A DNA stretch of 41,859 nucleotides from Candidatus Omnitrophota bacterium (GTDB taxonomy: Bacteria; Hinthialibacterota; Hinthialibacteria; Hinthialibacterales; JAKPRU01). Every line of letters starts with the position of its first letter. Positions within the stretch are counted from its first letter, which is position 1. Under the pieces are notes generated by a model. It was not told where the DNA came from. It ran no database searches and worked only from the letters and a program-made list of their open reading frames with translations. Positions 1 to 7,721 of the stretch are shown piece after piece. The translations under genes were made by a program, and so were the position numbers. The stretch covers positions 1-41,859 of the forward strand of contig JAKPYU010000762.1 of assembly GCA_029568995.1 (NCBI GenBank), written 5' to 3'.

Positions 1-179
1 CCTTTCAGAGGGTCGGCTGGGATGCCTCCCAGAAGAATGATCTTCTCAAGAGTCGGATCGTACACCATAGCATGGCTCAAGCGCGGTCCAGGCCCCCCTT
101 GCGATATACGTTCCCAGTGCAAATTCGGGGATGCCGATGGCTCGGCAATGACGGTCAGGAAAACCAGCAGAATTTTCAT
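1..179 (-). CDS. Exported kelch/galactose-oxidase-like protein, N-terminal part
   Basis: The reading frame starts at the ATG at 179 and runs off the left edge, so only 59 residues are visible. The first 16 or so residues (MKILLVFLTVIAEPSA) look like a signal peptide. They are followed by PGPRLSHAMVYDP and then IILLGG, the usual signature of one kelch beta-propeller blade (PxxRxxHxxVYD...LFGG). A GAGG motif lies about 10 bases before the ATG and supports this start. The protein is probably secreted or surface-exposed. Kelch propellers bind proteins or sugars, and the actual role cannot be read from this fragment. The gene is divergent from the small ORF to its right. Confidence 0.7.
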   Translation of the reverse strand, partial: MKILLVFLTVIAEPSASPNLHWERISQGGPGPRLSHAMVYDPTLEKIILLGGIPADPLK

Positions 180-527
180 GATTATTCTATCCTCAAGAAA
201 TAGGAGTGCAACCGAGAGCATCCTTGCTATTTCTCGTATAGACATCAACGATTTGCAGGGTGACAGGTCACACTTCTCATCTTGCCCGGAGACTGGAGAT
301 ACGGGAGCGTGCGGGGGCCGATCCGGTGGAGCAGCCGAATTGCAGGCGGCATTTAATGAATCCCCCCGACTATCCGCTCCGAGAGGGAATCGAACCCCCA
401 ACCTTTAAGGTCTCCCTGCAACGTGGATTTGCTGAATCTGAAAGCATTGCGGGAGCAGCACGGTTATTATCCGAGTTACGAACAACATGATTCGCGGACC
501 AGTGCCAGAGAGCAGGAAACCTGCCAA
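180..527. other. Non-coding stretch with a tRNA-like fragment
   Basis: No convincing gene is present between the kelch-like gene start and the small ORF at 528. Frames that stay open here show no ribosome binding site or protein-like composition. The only recognisable item is the tRNA 3'-end-like sequence at 376-415 on the minus strand. Confidence 0.5.
376..415 (-). other. tRNA 3'-half-like remnant (T-arm plus acceptor strand)
   Basis: Read on the minus strand, a 5-bp T-stem (GGGGG with CCCTC, one G-U pair) encloses the loop TTCGATT, followed by a 7-nt acceptor-like strand TCGGAGC. No matching 5' acceptor strand, D-arm, clean anticodon arm or CCA end was found upstream, so this is not an intact tRNA. 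It could be the scar of an integration event at a tRNA gene, or chance. Confidence 0.25.
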
Positions 528-695
528 ATGGCCATTGACGATAATGAGGTGTTGGAAATGGTCAAACGGAATTACCGGGAGTCCATCAAGCGAAAGATGG
601 AAATCCTGGAGAAAACCCCGTTTGCCGAAGATCTTCGTGAGCGGTTGCGGAATAAACGATCCGTCTCTCGGTTCCTCAAAGCCTGTCTAGGATGA
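528..695 (+). CDS. Small charged hypothetical protein
   Basis: This 55-residue reading frame begins at an ATG with AGGA about 10 bases upstream. The product is rich in Lys, Arg and Glu, predicted to be helical (MAIDDNEVLEMVKRNYRES...), and matches no family I recognise. The frame stays open further upstream to 423, but without a start site that looks better. The end overlaps the 3' end of the convergent MFS gene by 20 bp. It could be a real small protein, or the tail of a decayed gene, since the tRNA-like remnant lies just upstream. Confidence 0.35.
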   Translation: MAIDDNEVLEMVKRNYRESIKRKMEILEKTPFAEDLRERLRNKRSVSRFLKACLG

Positions 696-1833
696 TCGTC
701 AAAAGGACGAGAATTATGCAGGCTGGGATCAGGAGTTTCAGACTCTTCTGAACCGTCGATCCCTTCGCCAGGTTTCCAATGGCCTTGGGAATCGTCGCGC
801 CGCCAAGCAAGGCTCCGGCAAAGATGATCCCGAAGACACTTCCATAGACTTGGGGACTGAACTTGGCAAACGTGATCCCCACAATGGTGGGGAAGAATGG
901 CGCAGAAGCCAGACCCGCCACAAACACCAATACCCACGCCAGTCTGACGCTCTCGGTGACCGTCATTAACAGAACGATCAGGGCAGTGAGCAAAGAGGCC
1001 CCAACAATGAACCATGCCCCATACTCGGTGATCGCCGGAATCTGGCTGGCGGCGAGTCGTCCGATGATCATGGCGATGGCGTACACGGAAATCAGTCTTT
1101 GTGCGGAAGCGTCGGCGACGCCGGAGTCCATGTCTTGGCCGGACCGACCGATTACTTCCTTGCCGAAGGCGGGAAGCCAGTTGCAGAGCGAAGTATCCAG
1201 TGCAGCGTAACAGAACAGCGCAAGGCCGGAGACCAGCACGGCCGGTTTGGTCAGAATCGCCATAGCGCCTGCAAACTCAAAAGCCGCGTTGCTCTCCGGG
1301 TATGTCGCGGCCATCGCAACGAACACCGGTGCTGCGACAATCACGGCCAGCGCGGAAACAGCCTTTTCGTACGAGGTGATGCGAAAAAGGAAACTGGTCA
1401 CCAGGGGCGTCAAAAGAAGCCCGATGCCGAAGAACACGTTACCCAGGTTGCTGGCAGCCGCCGGATTCTTTCCCTCAAACAGCACCACGGGAATCAGCGT
1501 ATTGCCCGCCGTGTTCAGGGCCATCGCGCCGAACCCCAGCAAAACACAGGAAAGAAACACCGCCTGGTAGGTTCGACCTCGCGCCAACAGGAGAATGCAA
1601 ATTGCTGTCAGAAGAAAGCCGAGAATGGCCACAGGCCCATAACCGAGTTTGTCGGTAACCACGCCGAGGATCAGCGAGCTTGCCAGGCACGAGGTCATGA
1701 ACCCGGAAATCAGGGAACCGAATTTCCCCTGGTCGATATTCAGCCGGGGCATCAGTTTCACGCTCACCGATCCCAAAAGCGAGAAACACATGCCAAGTCC
1801 GAACACGCACAACACGGCGGCTGCTTTTTCCAT
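676..1833 (-). CDS. MFS transporter, probable sugar permease (FHS/FucP-like)
   Basis: The product has 385 residues and about 12 hydrophobic segments, the normal size for a major facilitator. The stretch GFGAMALNTAGNTLIP followed by ASNLGNVFFGIG resembles the fucose/glucose/galactose permease (FHS) branch, whose members are sugar:proton symporters in the inner membrane. The start has GGAGG about 9 bases upstream. It is the last gene of a four-gene minus-strand operon, 21 bases after the Gfo/Idh gene. The inferred role is uptake of the sugar that the upstream enzymes process; the substrate cannot be told from sequence. Confidence 0.85.
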   Translation of the reverse strand: MEKAAAVLCVFGLGMCFSLLGSVSVKLMPRLNIDQGKFGSLISGFMTSCLASSLILGVVTDKLGYGPVAILGFLLTAICILLLARGRTYQAVFLSCVLLGFGAMALNTAGNTLIPVVLFEGKNPAAASNLGNVFFGIGLLLTPLVTSFLFRITSYEKAVSALAVIVAAPVFVAMAATYPESNAAFEFAGAMAILTKPAVLVSGLALFCYAALDTSLCNWLPAFGKEVIGRSGQDMDSGVADASAQRLISVYAIAMIIGRLAASQIPAITEYGAWFIVGASLLTALIVLLMTVTESVRLAWVLVFVAGLASAPFFPTIVGITFAKFSPQVYGSVFGIIFAGALLGGATIPKAIGNLAKGSTVQKSLKLLIPACIILVLLTIILDRL

Positions 1834-1854
1834 GCTTCGATTTCCTCCGGTGGT

Positions 1855-3021
1855 TTAGAAGTTCAACGGGATTCTCTGGCCGTTCCGGCTAGACGTTCTC
1901 ATCGCATCGATAATAACGGCTACTTTATATCCATCCTCAAAGGTCGCCGTGTACGGACTGAGCGGCTTATCGTTGGCTACTGCGTCAAGGAAATGGAATT
2001 TCTCAATAATATGGCAATGCTCCCAGCCGAGATTGTGTCCGGAAGGCCACCACGGACCCACATAAGGATGACCCGCTTCGGTGACCGAGATTTCCTTGAA
2101 TCCCAGCATCGTGTTGTCGCCTCGATCTTCGAGGCAGGCGAACAGGCTGTTGGGGTGTTCCAGGTCCCATTTGAGCGATCCCTTCGATCCGTTGATTTCC
2201 CAGCAGAGAAAGTTTTTTCTTCCCGTGGCAACCACGGAAGACTCCAGGACTCCGATGGCTCCGTTTTCAAACTCCATGAGGGCCGCGGTGCCTTCATCGG
2301 CAACGGCGTCCTTCGATCCGGCAGAGAGGATAGCCCGGTCCTGGTTAAATGTGCGAACCAGCGCGGAAACGCTCGTGATCTCGCCGACAAGAAATCGGCA
2401 CTGGTCGATGGCATGGCTGCCGATTCCCTGGAGACCGCCCGAATGCGGCCAGGCGGAATACCAGGCTTCATTGGGTGACAGAGACGGATCGTGTCCGGCC
2501 ATCTGCAGGTAGCCGATGCGGAGATGATAGATCGTGCCGATCTCACCGGCGTCAATGAGGTCCTTAGCCATTCGAACGGCGGGCACAAAGCGATAGTTAA
2601 AGGTACACATCGCCTTTCCGGCGGAAGCGGCGGCGGCCTCACACATTCGTTTGGCGTCCTCGACGGAGATTGCCATTGGCTTTTCGCAGACCACATTCTT
2701 TCCGTTGTTCAACGCGGCGATACAGGGTTCGGGATGAACCGGGTCCGGTCCGCAGTTATCGACTATGTCGATTCTGTCGTCATTGACTAACTCCTCATAG
2801 TCGGTACAGCACTCTTCATAGCCATACTGGACCGCTGCGCGCTCCAGTTTCTCTTGATTCTTGTCGCATAGCAGCAGCAGACGCGGCATCAAATTAGCAG
2901 CCGGGTAAATATAGGGTATGGTCTTGTAGGCATTGGTATGGCATTTCCCCATGAATCCGCATCCCAACAAGCCAATGCGAATTTCTTTTCTCCCGCCGGG
3001 TTTTACGCTGATATGTGTCAT
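1855..3021 (-). CDS. Gfo/Idh/MocA-family oxidoreductase
   Basis: The 388-residue product has an N-terminal Rossmann fold with GLLGCGFMGKCH (about residues 18-28), the family's NAD(P)-binding loop. The EKP motif (E113-K114-P115), which contacts nicotinamide and substrate, is present, as is GSHAIDQ, carrying the likely catalytic Asp and His. Members oxidise or reduce sugars, inositols and related polyols. The start is supported by AGGGAT about 8 bases upstream. The gene lies 28 bases after the isomerase and 21 before the MFS permease. Its substrate is probably a sugar or keto-sugar passed between the enzymes of this operon, which is an inference from context. Confidence 0.92.
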   Translation of the reverse strand: MTHISVKPGGRKEIRIGLLGCGFMGKCHTNAYKTIPYIYPAANLMPRLLLLCDKNQEKLERAAVQYGYEECCTDYEELVNDDRIDIVDNCGPDPVHPEPCIAALNNGKNVVCEKPMAISVEDAKRMCEAAAASAGKAMCTFNYRFVPAVRMAKDLIDAGEIGTIYHLRIGYLQMAGHDPSLSPNEAWYSAWPHSGGLQGIGSHAIDQCRFLVGEITSVSALVRTFNQDRAILSAGSKDAVADEGTAALMEFENGAIGVLESSVVATGRKNFLCWEINGSKGSLKWDLEHPNSLFACLEDRGDNTMLGFKEISVTEAGHPYVGPWWPSGHNLGWEHCHIIEKFHFLDAVANDKPLSPYTATFEDGYKVAVIIDAMRTSSRNGQRIPLNF

Positions 3022-3049
3022 AGTTTGATCCCTCTCGCTTTCACTCTAC

Positions 3050-4057
3050 TTATGCTGATAGAACGGATTTCAACGCTTCTCTTGCCCATTCCACGGAACT
3101 CTTGAGGTGCTCGTACTCCAATTCCCAGGATATCTCTCCATCCGGCAGGCTGGCAGGATGACTCCGGAGGATATCTTTCTCCCAGGATTTCCGGAGATAC
3201 CAGGCCAATCCGTCACCCGGCGGCGATGGATGCCGTTGGAAGTACGTTGGGTCAAGGATGTCGAGTTTGAATGGAGCGAATTGTGTATGGAGCTCGATGT
3301 TGATGTTCATATCGCGGTTGTGTTCCGCCAGCAGCCGGGCAATCGCGACGATGTCGATATCTCCTTCGCCCAAAGCGCAGTTCTCCAGCCCTAAGCCGTC
3401 TTTTGTTCTCACGATGCGATAGTTTTTGTAGTGTGTTGTCAGCGCCCAGGGCGCCAGGATGCCAGCCAACCGTAGCGGATCGTCCAGATCGAAGGCCAGG
3501 TTGGCGCAATCGACCGTAAACCCGAATGCCGGACTATTGATCCTCCCCAGAATGGAGATCAGTTCCCGTACCGTAAAGTCGGCATGATTCTCCATGGCGA
3601 TCCGGATTCCCATGTCTTCAGCGGCCTTGCACACCTCCTTGAGAATGGCGACCGCCTGATCCGCCAGCGCGGCCATGTCGTACCCTTCATCGCGAGTGAA
3701 GAGATTTCCGCAAACACACCTGAGGATGGGCGAGCCTAACTTCCGGGCAATATCGAGATGATGAATAGCGATCTGTGCATCCGAGACGTCCATGTTGCAA
3801 CCCGCGTCCGCCAAGAGTGTTCTTCCTTTTTCGGCCATCGGATGCCATCCGAAGATCGAACCCATTCCGAATTCAATAAAAAGCCCCTTATCCTCAGCGG
3901 TTCCTCGGATTCGCTGGAGTTCCACGTCTCGAAAAGACTCGAACGGTGAGAGCTCGAACAGAACGCCCTCCAGTCCCAACTCGTTCGCCAGTTCGAGAAC
4001 TCCAACAGCATCTCGCCCGGAGTTTCGCGTGCTGTAAGACTCCAATCCAAGTTTCAT
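3050..4057 (-). CDS. Sugar phosphate isomerase/epimerase (xylose isomerase-like TIM barrel)
   Basis: The product has 335 residues starting MKLGLESYSTRN, with the layout of AP-endonuclease-2/IolE-type TIM barrels: a short N-terminal strand, then AMENHADF with a likely metal-binding Glu, FTVDCANLAFD, and a late INIELHTQF with a further Glu/His pair. Such enzymes use divalent metal to isomerise or epimerise sugars and inosose-type compounds. I chose the ATG at 4057 because GGAGG sits about 5 bases upstream and the ATG overlaps the upstream TGA (ATGA), implying translational coupling. A start 14 codons earlier would lie inside the preceding gene. Confidence 0.88.
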   Translation of the reverse strand: MKLGLESYSTRNSGRDAVGVLELANELGLEGVLFELSPFESFRDVELQRIRGTAEDKGLFIEFGMGSIFGWHPMAEKGRTLLADAGCNMDVSDAQIAIHHLDIARKLGSPILRCVCGNLFTRDEGYDMAALADQAVAILKEVCKAAEDMGIRIAMENHADFTVRELISILGRINSPAFGFTVDCANLAFDLDDPLRLAGILAPWALTTHYKNYRIVRTKDGLGLENCALGEGDIDIVAIARLLAEHNRDMNINIELHTQFAPFKLDILDPTYFQRHPSPPGDGLAWYLRKSWEKDILRSHPASLPDGEISWELEYEHLKSSVEWAREALKSVLSA

Positions 4058-5373
4058 GCCTTCCTCCTTTCGGTCTCTTCCTTCGCGATTCGGCACCACT
4101 CGACGACGTTTTCCGGCCGGTGGCCGATTGTGTGGTTATCTTTCATGATGATCTCGACGACACATCCCTGGGTGACAGCCAGCGTTTCGCGCAGGGTTTT
4201 TCTGATGGTTTCGTGGTCGATTCTCGGGGATGCGAGAACCGCCGGATTCGGCTTAAACGACAGCACATAATTGCCTTCAAGGTATTCGGCCATCTTTTTC
4301 AGGTCCGCCCAGGGGGAACATGAGACACGGCGGAGATTGGGATGCTGCCTGACCTGGGACCATCGCGAATGCAGCGGTTCGCAACATCCGTAACAGTTCA
4401 GCCCGAACCGGTCCATGATCGGTTTCTCATACGGAAAGATGAACTCCGCGTACATCCCGGGAGAAACGTGTACCGTCTCCTGGCTCTCGGTGAAACCCCA
4501 CAGGTCCGAGCAACGCACGTGCCCGTCGAAATCGTCCCGGGGAAGAGCATCGGTGAATCCGTATCCACCCGACCCGACGTACGTTCCGTCGTTGTTGAGG
4601 CTCAACAGGTTATGCTTCTCCAGATCATCGAGCTTGTCCAGATGCCCCTGGGAGATGATCGAAAGCAATTGATGAATCTCATCGGGATGCTCGATTAGAT
4701 CAATGAACAGATCCTCCAGCCCCCTCATCAAGGCCGCCGGGAGCGTGATTCCCAGTGACCACCACCAGATGCCCTTGAGCCGAACCGTAAGGATATCTCC
4801 AAATGTGTCTTGTGCCAGCTCCAGGCAGCCGTTGGTGGTTTCCCAGTCGATATCAAATTGGGGAGAATGAACCTTGTTAAGATCTGTCTGGTAATCCTTG
4901 ATGGGAGGGTCCCACACAAAGGAACCGAGTGCTTCGGTCCTGTGAAACTCGGTTTTTACCCCCCAGTCATCCGGAGAAACCGTGTAGGGTACATCGAAGT
5001 ACGGTTCGACCGGCTTGTCGTCGCCCATCTCATCGCCCCAGAAAATCTCTTTGCGGAGATCCATTTCCCATCGGCGGGCCAGTGTTCCTTTGCACTCCAT
5101 CTCCGCTTCGGTGATGATCTCATTCCAACCGTTTTCAGGATCGCAAAACACAGCAGGCCTGGTCTTTTCCAGCCCATTGATTTGCTTCCACAGCCGCCGC
5201 GAGGATTCCATCTTCGGACTGGCGGCGATTCCCGCCACCTTCTCGGCCAGCCTCCGTAGAACGGTCCGATCTGCCTCGGATATGGAAAGATCCTTGGGAG
5301 TAAATCCTGTGAGGATTTTGCCGGAGGCCGTCTGGTCAAGGCCGGTAGACTTGCCGTTTCCGTACTTCTCCAT
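4054..5373 (-). CDS. Uroporphyrinogen decarboxylase-like (URO-D/MtaA superfamily) protein
   Basis: The product has 439 residues from the ATG at 5373. The frame is open back to a TTG at 5484, but those extra residues look unconserved and neither start has a clear ribosome binding site. The sequence matches long URO-D-like proteins that accompany sugar-catabolic genes in PVC-type bacteria: RLWKQINGL near the N-terminus, DGTYVGSGGYGF in the middle, and FGLNCYGCCEP later. It is not a haem-pathway URO-D by context. A Cys cluster (C327, C330, C331, C352) sits roughly where methylcobamide methyltransferases of this superfamily bind zinc, so methyl transfer or demethylation is possible but not shown. 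It is the first gene of the operon and overlaps the isomerase gene by 4 bp. Confidence 0.75.
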   Translation of the reverse strand: MEKYGNGKSTGLDQTASGKILTGFTPKDLSISEADRTVLRRLAEKVAGIAASPKMESSRRLWKQINGLEKTRPAVFCDPENGWNEIITEAEMECKGTLARRWEMDLRKEIFWGDEMGDDKPVEPYFDVPYTVSPDDWGVKTEFHRTEALGSFVWDPPIKDYQTDLNKVHSPQFDIDWETTNGCLELAQDTFGDILTVRLKGIWWWSLGITLPAALMRGLEDLFIDLIEHPDEIHQLLSIISQGHLDKLDDLEKHNLLSLNNDGTYVGSGGYGFTDALPRDDFDGHVRCSDLWGFTESQETVHVSPGMYAEFIFPYEKPIMDRFGLNCYGCCEPLHSRWSQVRQHPNLRRVSCSPWADLKKMAEYLEGNYVLSFKPNPAVLASPRIDHETIRKTLRETLAVTQGCVVEIIMKDNHTIGHRPENVVEWCRIAKEETERRKA

Positions 5374-5563
5374 GCCATTACGTCCGGTGGAAAGCGGTAT
5401 GGAATCTTGCTGATTCTGCTTTGCTTCCCTCAGAGTTTCGAGGAATTGGGGCAGTACACTAACAGAAGTCAAAAACCGACGCAAGAATCCGATTCACGGT
5501 GCCCAGCCCACTTCTCCCCTTCTTCAATTCATCCCCTATAATTCCTCCTCCATCCTTTTCCTG

Positions 5564-6163
5564 TCATCCCCCCAGTGCCGTGCTCACTCCCGGCACATTC
5601 GCCCCCCATACCCCGATCCCGCCCCCGCTCATTGTTCCATTGGAGGCGTTGTATACCAGGCTATTCCCGCCCTCCGGGTTGCCCTGCCGACGAAGCACGT
5701 ATACCCACTCGATGGCGCTCTGGTTTCGGTCCGGTCCCCAGCTGCTCAGGCAAAATCCCACAGTGGAAAACTGCGGCAGATTCACCTGCCCCATCCAGGA
5801 ATTGCCCGGATTCTCCTGGTCATACAGGTAGGAAAAATACAGATAACTTTCCTGGTCGTTTCCCGTATTGCCCTGTTTGGCCTTGAAAATATCCCGAAAG
5901 CCCACTCCGGCAATATATGCCATCGGGGTTGTCAGCCACTTCAGATGTACGGTCAGATGACTCGAATTCGGCGGCAGTGTTCCTTGATCGACCAGGTAAC
6001 TCTGGACCGCCAGATGCAACGCTTTCAGGTCTCCATAGGTACGGGAGACCTGTGCACGAACTCGTGCGTTCATAAAATTCGGAACGGCAATCGCCGCCAG
6101 GATGCCGATGATCGCCACAACGATCAACAATTCAATCAGTGTAAACCCGTCTTTCCGTTTCAT
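5564..6163 (-). CDS. Type IV pilin-like / pseudopilin (GspG-type prepilin) protein
   Basis: The 199-residue product begins MKRKDG|FTLIELLIVVAI, an exact prepilin peptidase site (Gly before Phe, Glu at +5) leading into the hydrophobic pilin helix. The following segment, AAIAVPNFMNARVRAQVSRT, is typical of the single-helix pseudopilins abundant in candidate phyla. The C-terminal globular region includes SSWGPDRNQSAIEWVY and a Gly-rich end. The start has GAGG about 8 bases upstream. It is divergent from dgt across an 80-bp promoter gap and lies 190 bp upstream of the sugar operon's first ATG. The role could be in a type II secretion pseudopilus or type IV pilus. A second such gene lies at 34812. 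Confidence 0.9.
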   Translation of the reverse strand: MKRKDGFTLIELLIVVAIIGILAAIAVPNFMNARVRAQVSRTYGDLKALHLAVQSYLVDQGTLPPNSSHLTVHLKWLTTPMAYIAGVGFRDIFKAKQGNTGNDQESYLYFSYLYDQENPGNSWMGQVNLPQFSTVGFCLSSWGPDRNQSAIEWVYVLRRQGNPEGGNSLVYNASNGTMSGGGIGVWGANVPGVSTALGG

Positions 6164-6177
6164 CGTCCACGCCTCGG

Positions 6178-6206
6178 TTGACCAACACGGAAATGAATCC
6201 TATTGT
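6178..6206 (+). promoter_or_regulatory. Sigma-70-type promoter candidate for dgt
   Basis: TTGACC (6178-6183), a 17-base spacer and TATTGT (6201-6206) give a predicted transcription start near 6213, about 30 bases before the dgt ATG. The match is judged by eye. The pilin gene's divergent promoter must lie in the same 80-bp gap. Confidence 0.45.
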
Positions 6207-6243
6207 CATTATCCTATGACAGATTCGATCTTGATGAACAGAC

Positions 6244-7428
6244 ATGTCTCAGGATAAGAAGTCCCTTGGGTCGGACATTTTCGCCGAACTCCTGTCGCGC
6301 CAGGAGCAGGAGGAGCGGGAACAGGTCTGGCTGGCACCTTATGCCTGCCGGGCAAGAGAGACTTATGGACGTCGTTTCCCGGAAACGGAACACGCTTATC
6401 GGACAGCGTTCCAGCGCGATAAGGACCGTGTCATTCATTGTGCGGCGTTCCGACGGTTGGAATACAAAACGCAGGTGTTTGTCACCCATGTCGGCGATTA
6501 TTATCGCACCCGCCTCACGCACAGCCTGGAAGTTGCCCAGATCGCGCGGACGCTCGGACGGGTCTTGAAACTCAATGAGGACCTCATCGAGGCCATCGCC
6601 CTGGCCCATGACCTCGGACATACCCCGTTCGGTCATTCCGGCGAACATGTGCTCAATGAGCTCATGGAGAACCATGGGGGATTCGAGCACAACGCGCAGG
6701 CGCTTCGGGTCGTGGATATCCTGGAGGAACGGTATCCGCTGTTCGATGGGCTGAACCTTACCGCGGAGGTGCGTCGGGGCATTCTCAAACGCAAGAAACC
6801 GTTCGAGGGCGAGGGGGAGGGAATCGCGCCCGTGTTGTCTCTGGAAGCGCAGGTCGTCGATGTCGCCGATGAGATCGCCTACAACAGCCACGACTGCGAT
6901 GATGGTATCAAGTCGCAACTGATCGCGTCCGAAGAACTGGAAGCGCTTCCGCTCTGGCGACGGATTGTGAATGGGGTTGCGCAGGATTTCCCCGGCATGG
7001 AACCGGAACGGCAGCGCTCATCCGCCGTGGTGCGCCTGATCAATGCGCAGGTAACCGATGTTGCCAATGAGAGCATCCGACGGGTTCGTGACGCCGGTAT
7101 TTCTTCCCCGCACAGTCTCGACGACAGCAACCCACTCATCGGATACAGCGCGGAAATGACCGAGCTGAACCGGCAATTGAAGAAGTTCCTTCATGAACGG
7201 CTATACCGACATCCCGATGTGCTCCGCGCAACGCAGAAAAGCGTCCGAATCATGACGCGGCTATTCGAACACTATCGGGACCATTCCGATCATCTGCCCC
7301 GCAGCAGTCAAAGCCGCATTGACCGTGATGGTGTCATGCGAACCGTCGCCGATTATCTCGCCGGGATGACCGACCGTTTCGCCGCCGAAGACTACCGCCA
7401 GATCTTCCTGCCGAGTTTCACGTTTTAA
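6244..7428 (+). CDS. dgt: Deoxyguanosinetriphosphate triphosphohydrolase (dGTPase)
   Basis: The 394-residue HD-domain phosphohydrolase hydrolyses dGTP or other dNTPs to the nucleoside and triphosphate, in the cytoplasm. Family landmarks are AAFRRLEYKTQVF (about 67-79), RTRLTHSLEVAQIAR (His93), the HD pair in LAHDLGHTPFGHSGE (H122-D123), and FEHNAQALR. Asp in VADEIAYNSHD completes the metal site. The length fits the shorter class of dGTPase-like proteins rather than the 505-residue E. coli enzyme. It stands alone on plus between the divergent pilin gene and gltB. Confidence 0.93.
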   Translation: MSQDKKSLGSDIFAELLSRQEQEEREQVWLAPYACRARETYGRRFPETEHAYRTAFQRDKDRVIHCAAFRRLEYKTQVFVTHVGDYYRTRLTHSLEVAQIARTLGRVLKLNEDLIEAIALAHDLGHTPFGHSGEHVLNELMENHGGFEHNAQALRVVDILEERYPLFDGLNLTAEVRRGILKRKKPFEGEGEGIAPVLSLEAQVVDVADEIAYNSHDCDDGIKSQLIASEELEALPLWRRIVNGVAQDFPGMEPERQRSSAVVRLINAQVTDVANESIRRVRDAGISSPHSLDDSNPLIGYSAEMTELNRQLKKFLHERLYRHPDVLRATQKSVRIMTRLFEHYRDHSDHLPRSSQSRIDRDGVMRTVADYLAGMTDRFAAEDYRQIFLPSFTF

Positions 7429-7430
7429 TG

Positions 7431-7505
7431 CCTTGGAGTGCGGGAGCGCAGCTCGCGCCTTGGTTCTTCCTCTCTCTCCCGCCTCGGTTCGGTCGGGGTG
7501 AGAGG
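7431..7505. repeat. Two degenerate palindromic repeats after dgt
   Basis: Starting 2 bases after the dgt stop, 7431-7463 contains GCGGGAGC, GCA, GCTCGCGC, an imperfect 8-bp inverted repeat. 7469-7505 contains CCTCTCTCTCCCG followed later by CGGGGTGAGAGG, a degenerate relative of the C/T-rich palindromes found elsewhere in this window. Neither has a T-run, so intrinsic termination is uncertain. The rest of the gap to gltB (7506-7721) holds only a weak promoter candidate. Confidence 0.5.
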
Positions 7506-7659
7506 GCGCAACCTCCCCCTCTGTTGCCCATAATCTCCCCCGGCGATATATTTTTTCTTGTGCCGATTCATTCTCGCTGATTGCATCCCACCCCTGCATT
7601 CAAGGAACTCCGGGCCGTTCACAGGCATGGGAAACGGCGCTCGTGTCGTTCTCTCCCTG

Positions 7660-7686
7660 TTGAGCGGACCGAGTGTTTCATACAAT
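7660..7686 (+). promoter_or_regulatory. Weak promoter candidate for gltB
   Basis: TTGAGC (7660-7665) and TACAAT (7681-7686) are separated by 15 bases, shorter than the ideal 17. The good -10 and its position 35 bases before the gltB ATG are the only support. Confidence 0.25.
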
Positions 7687-7721
7687 GTTGGGAATGCCTT
7701 TTTTGGAGTGTTTGGAGACGT

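Noticed and set aside
1099-2478. Long open frame on plus (459 codons) across the MFS and Gfo/Idh genes
   Set aside because: It is antisense to two clear genes, spans their junction and has no protein-family character; a shadow of codon bias.
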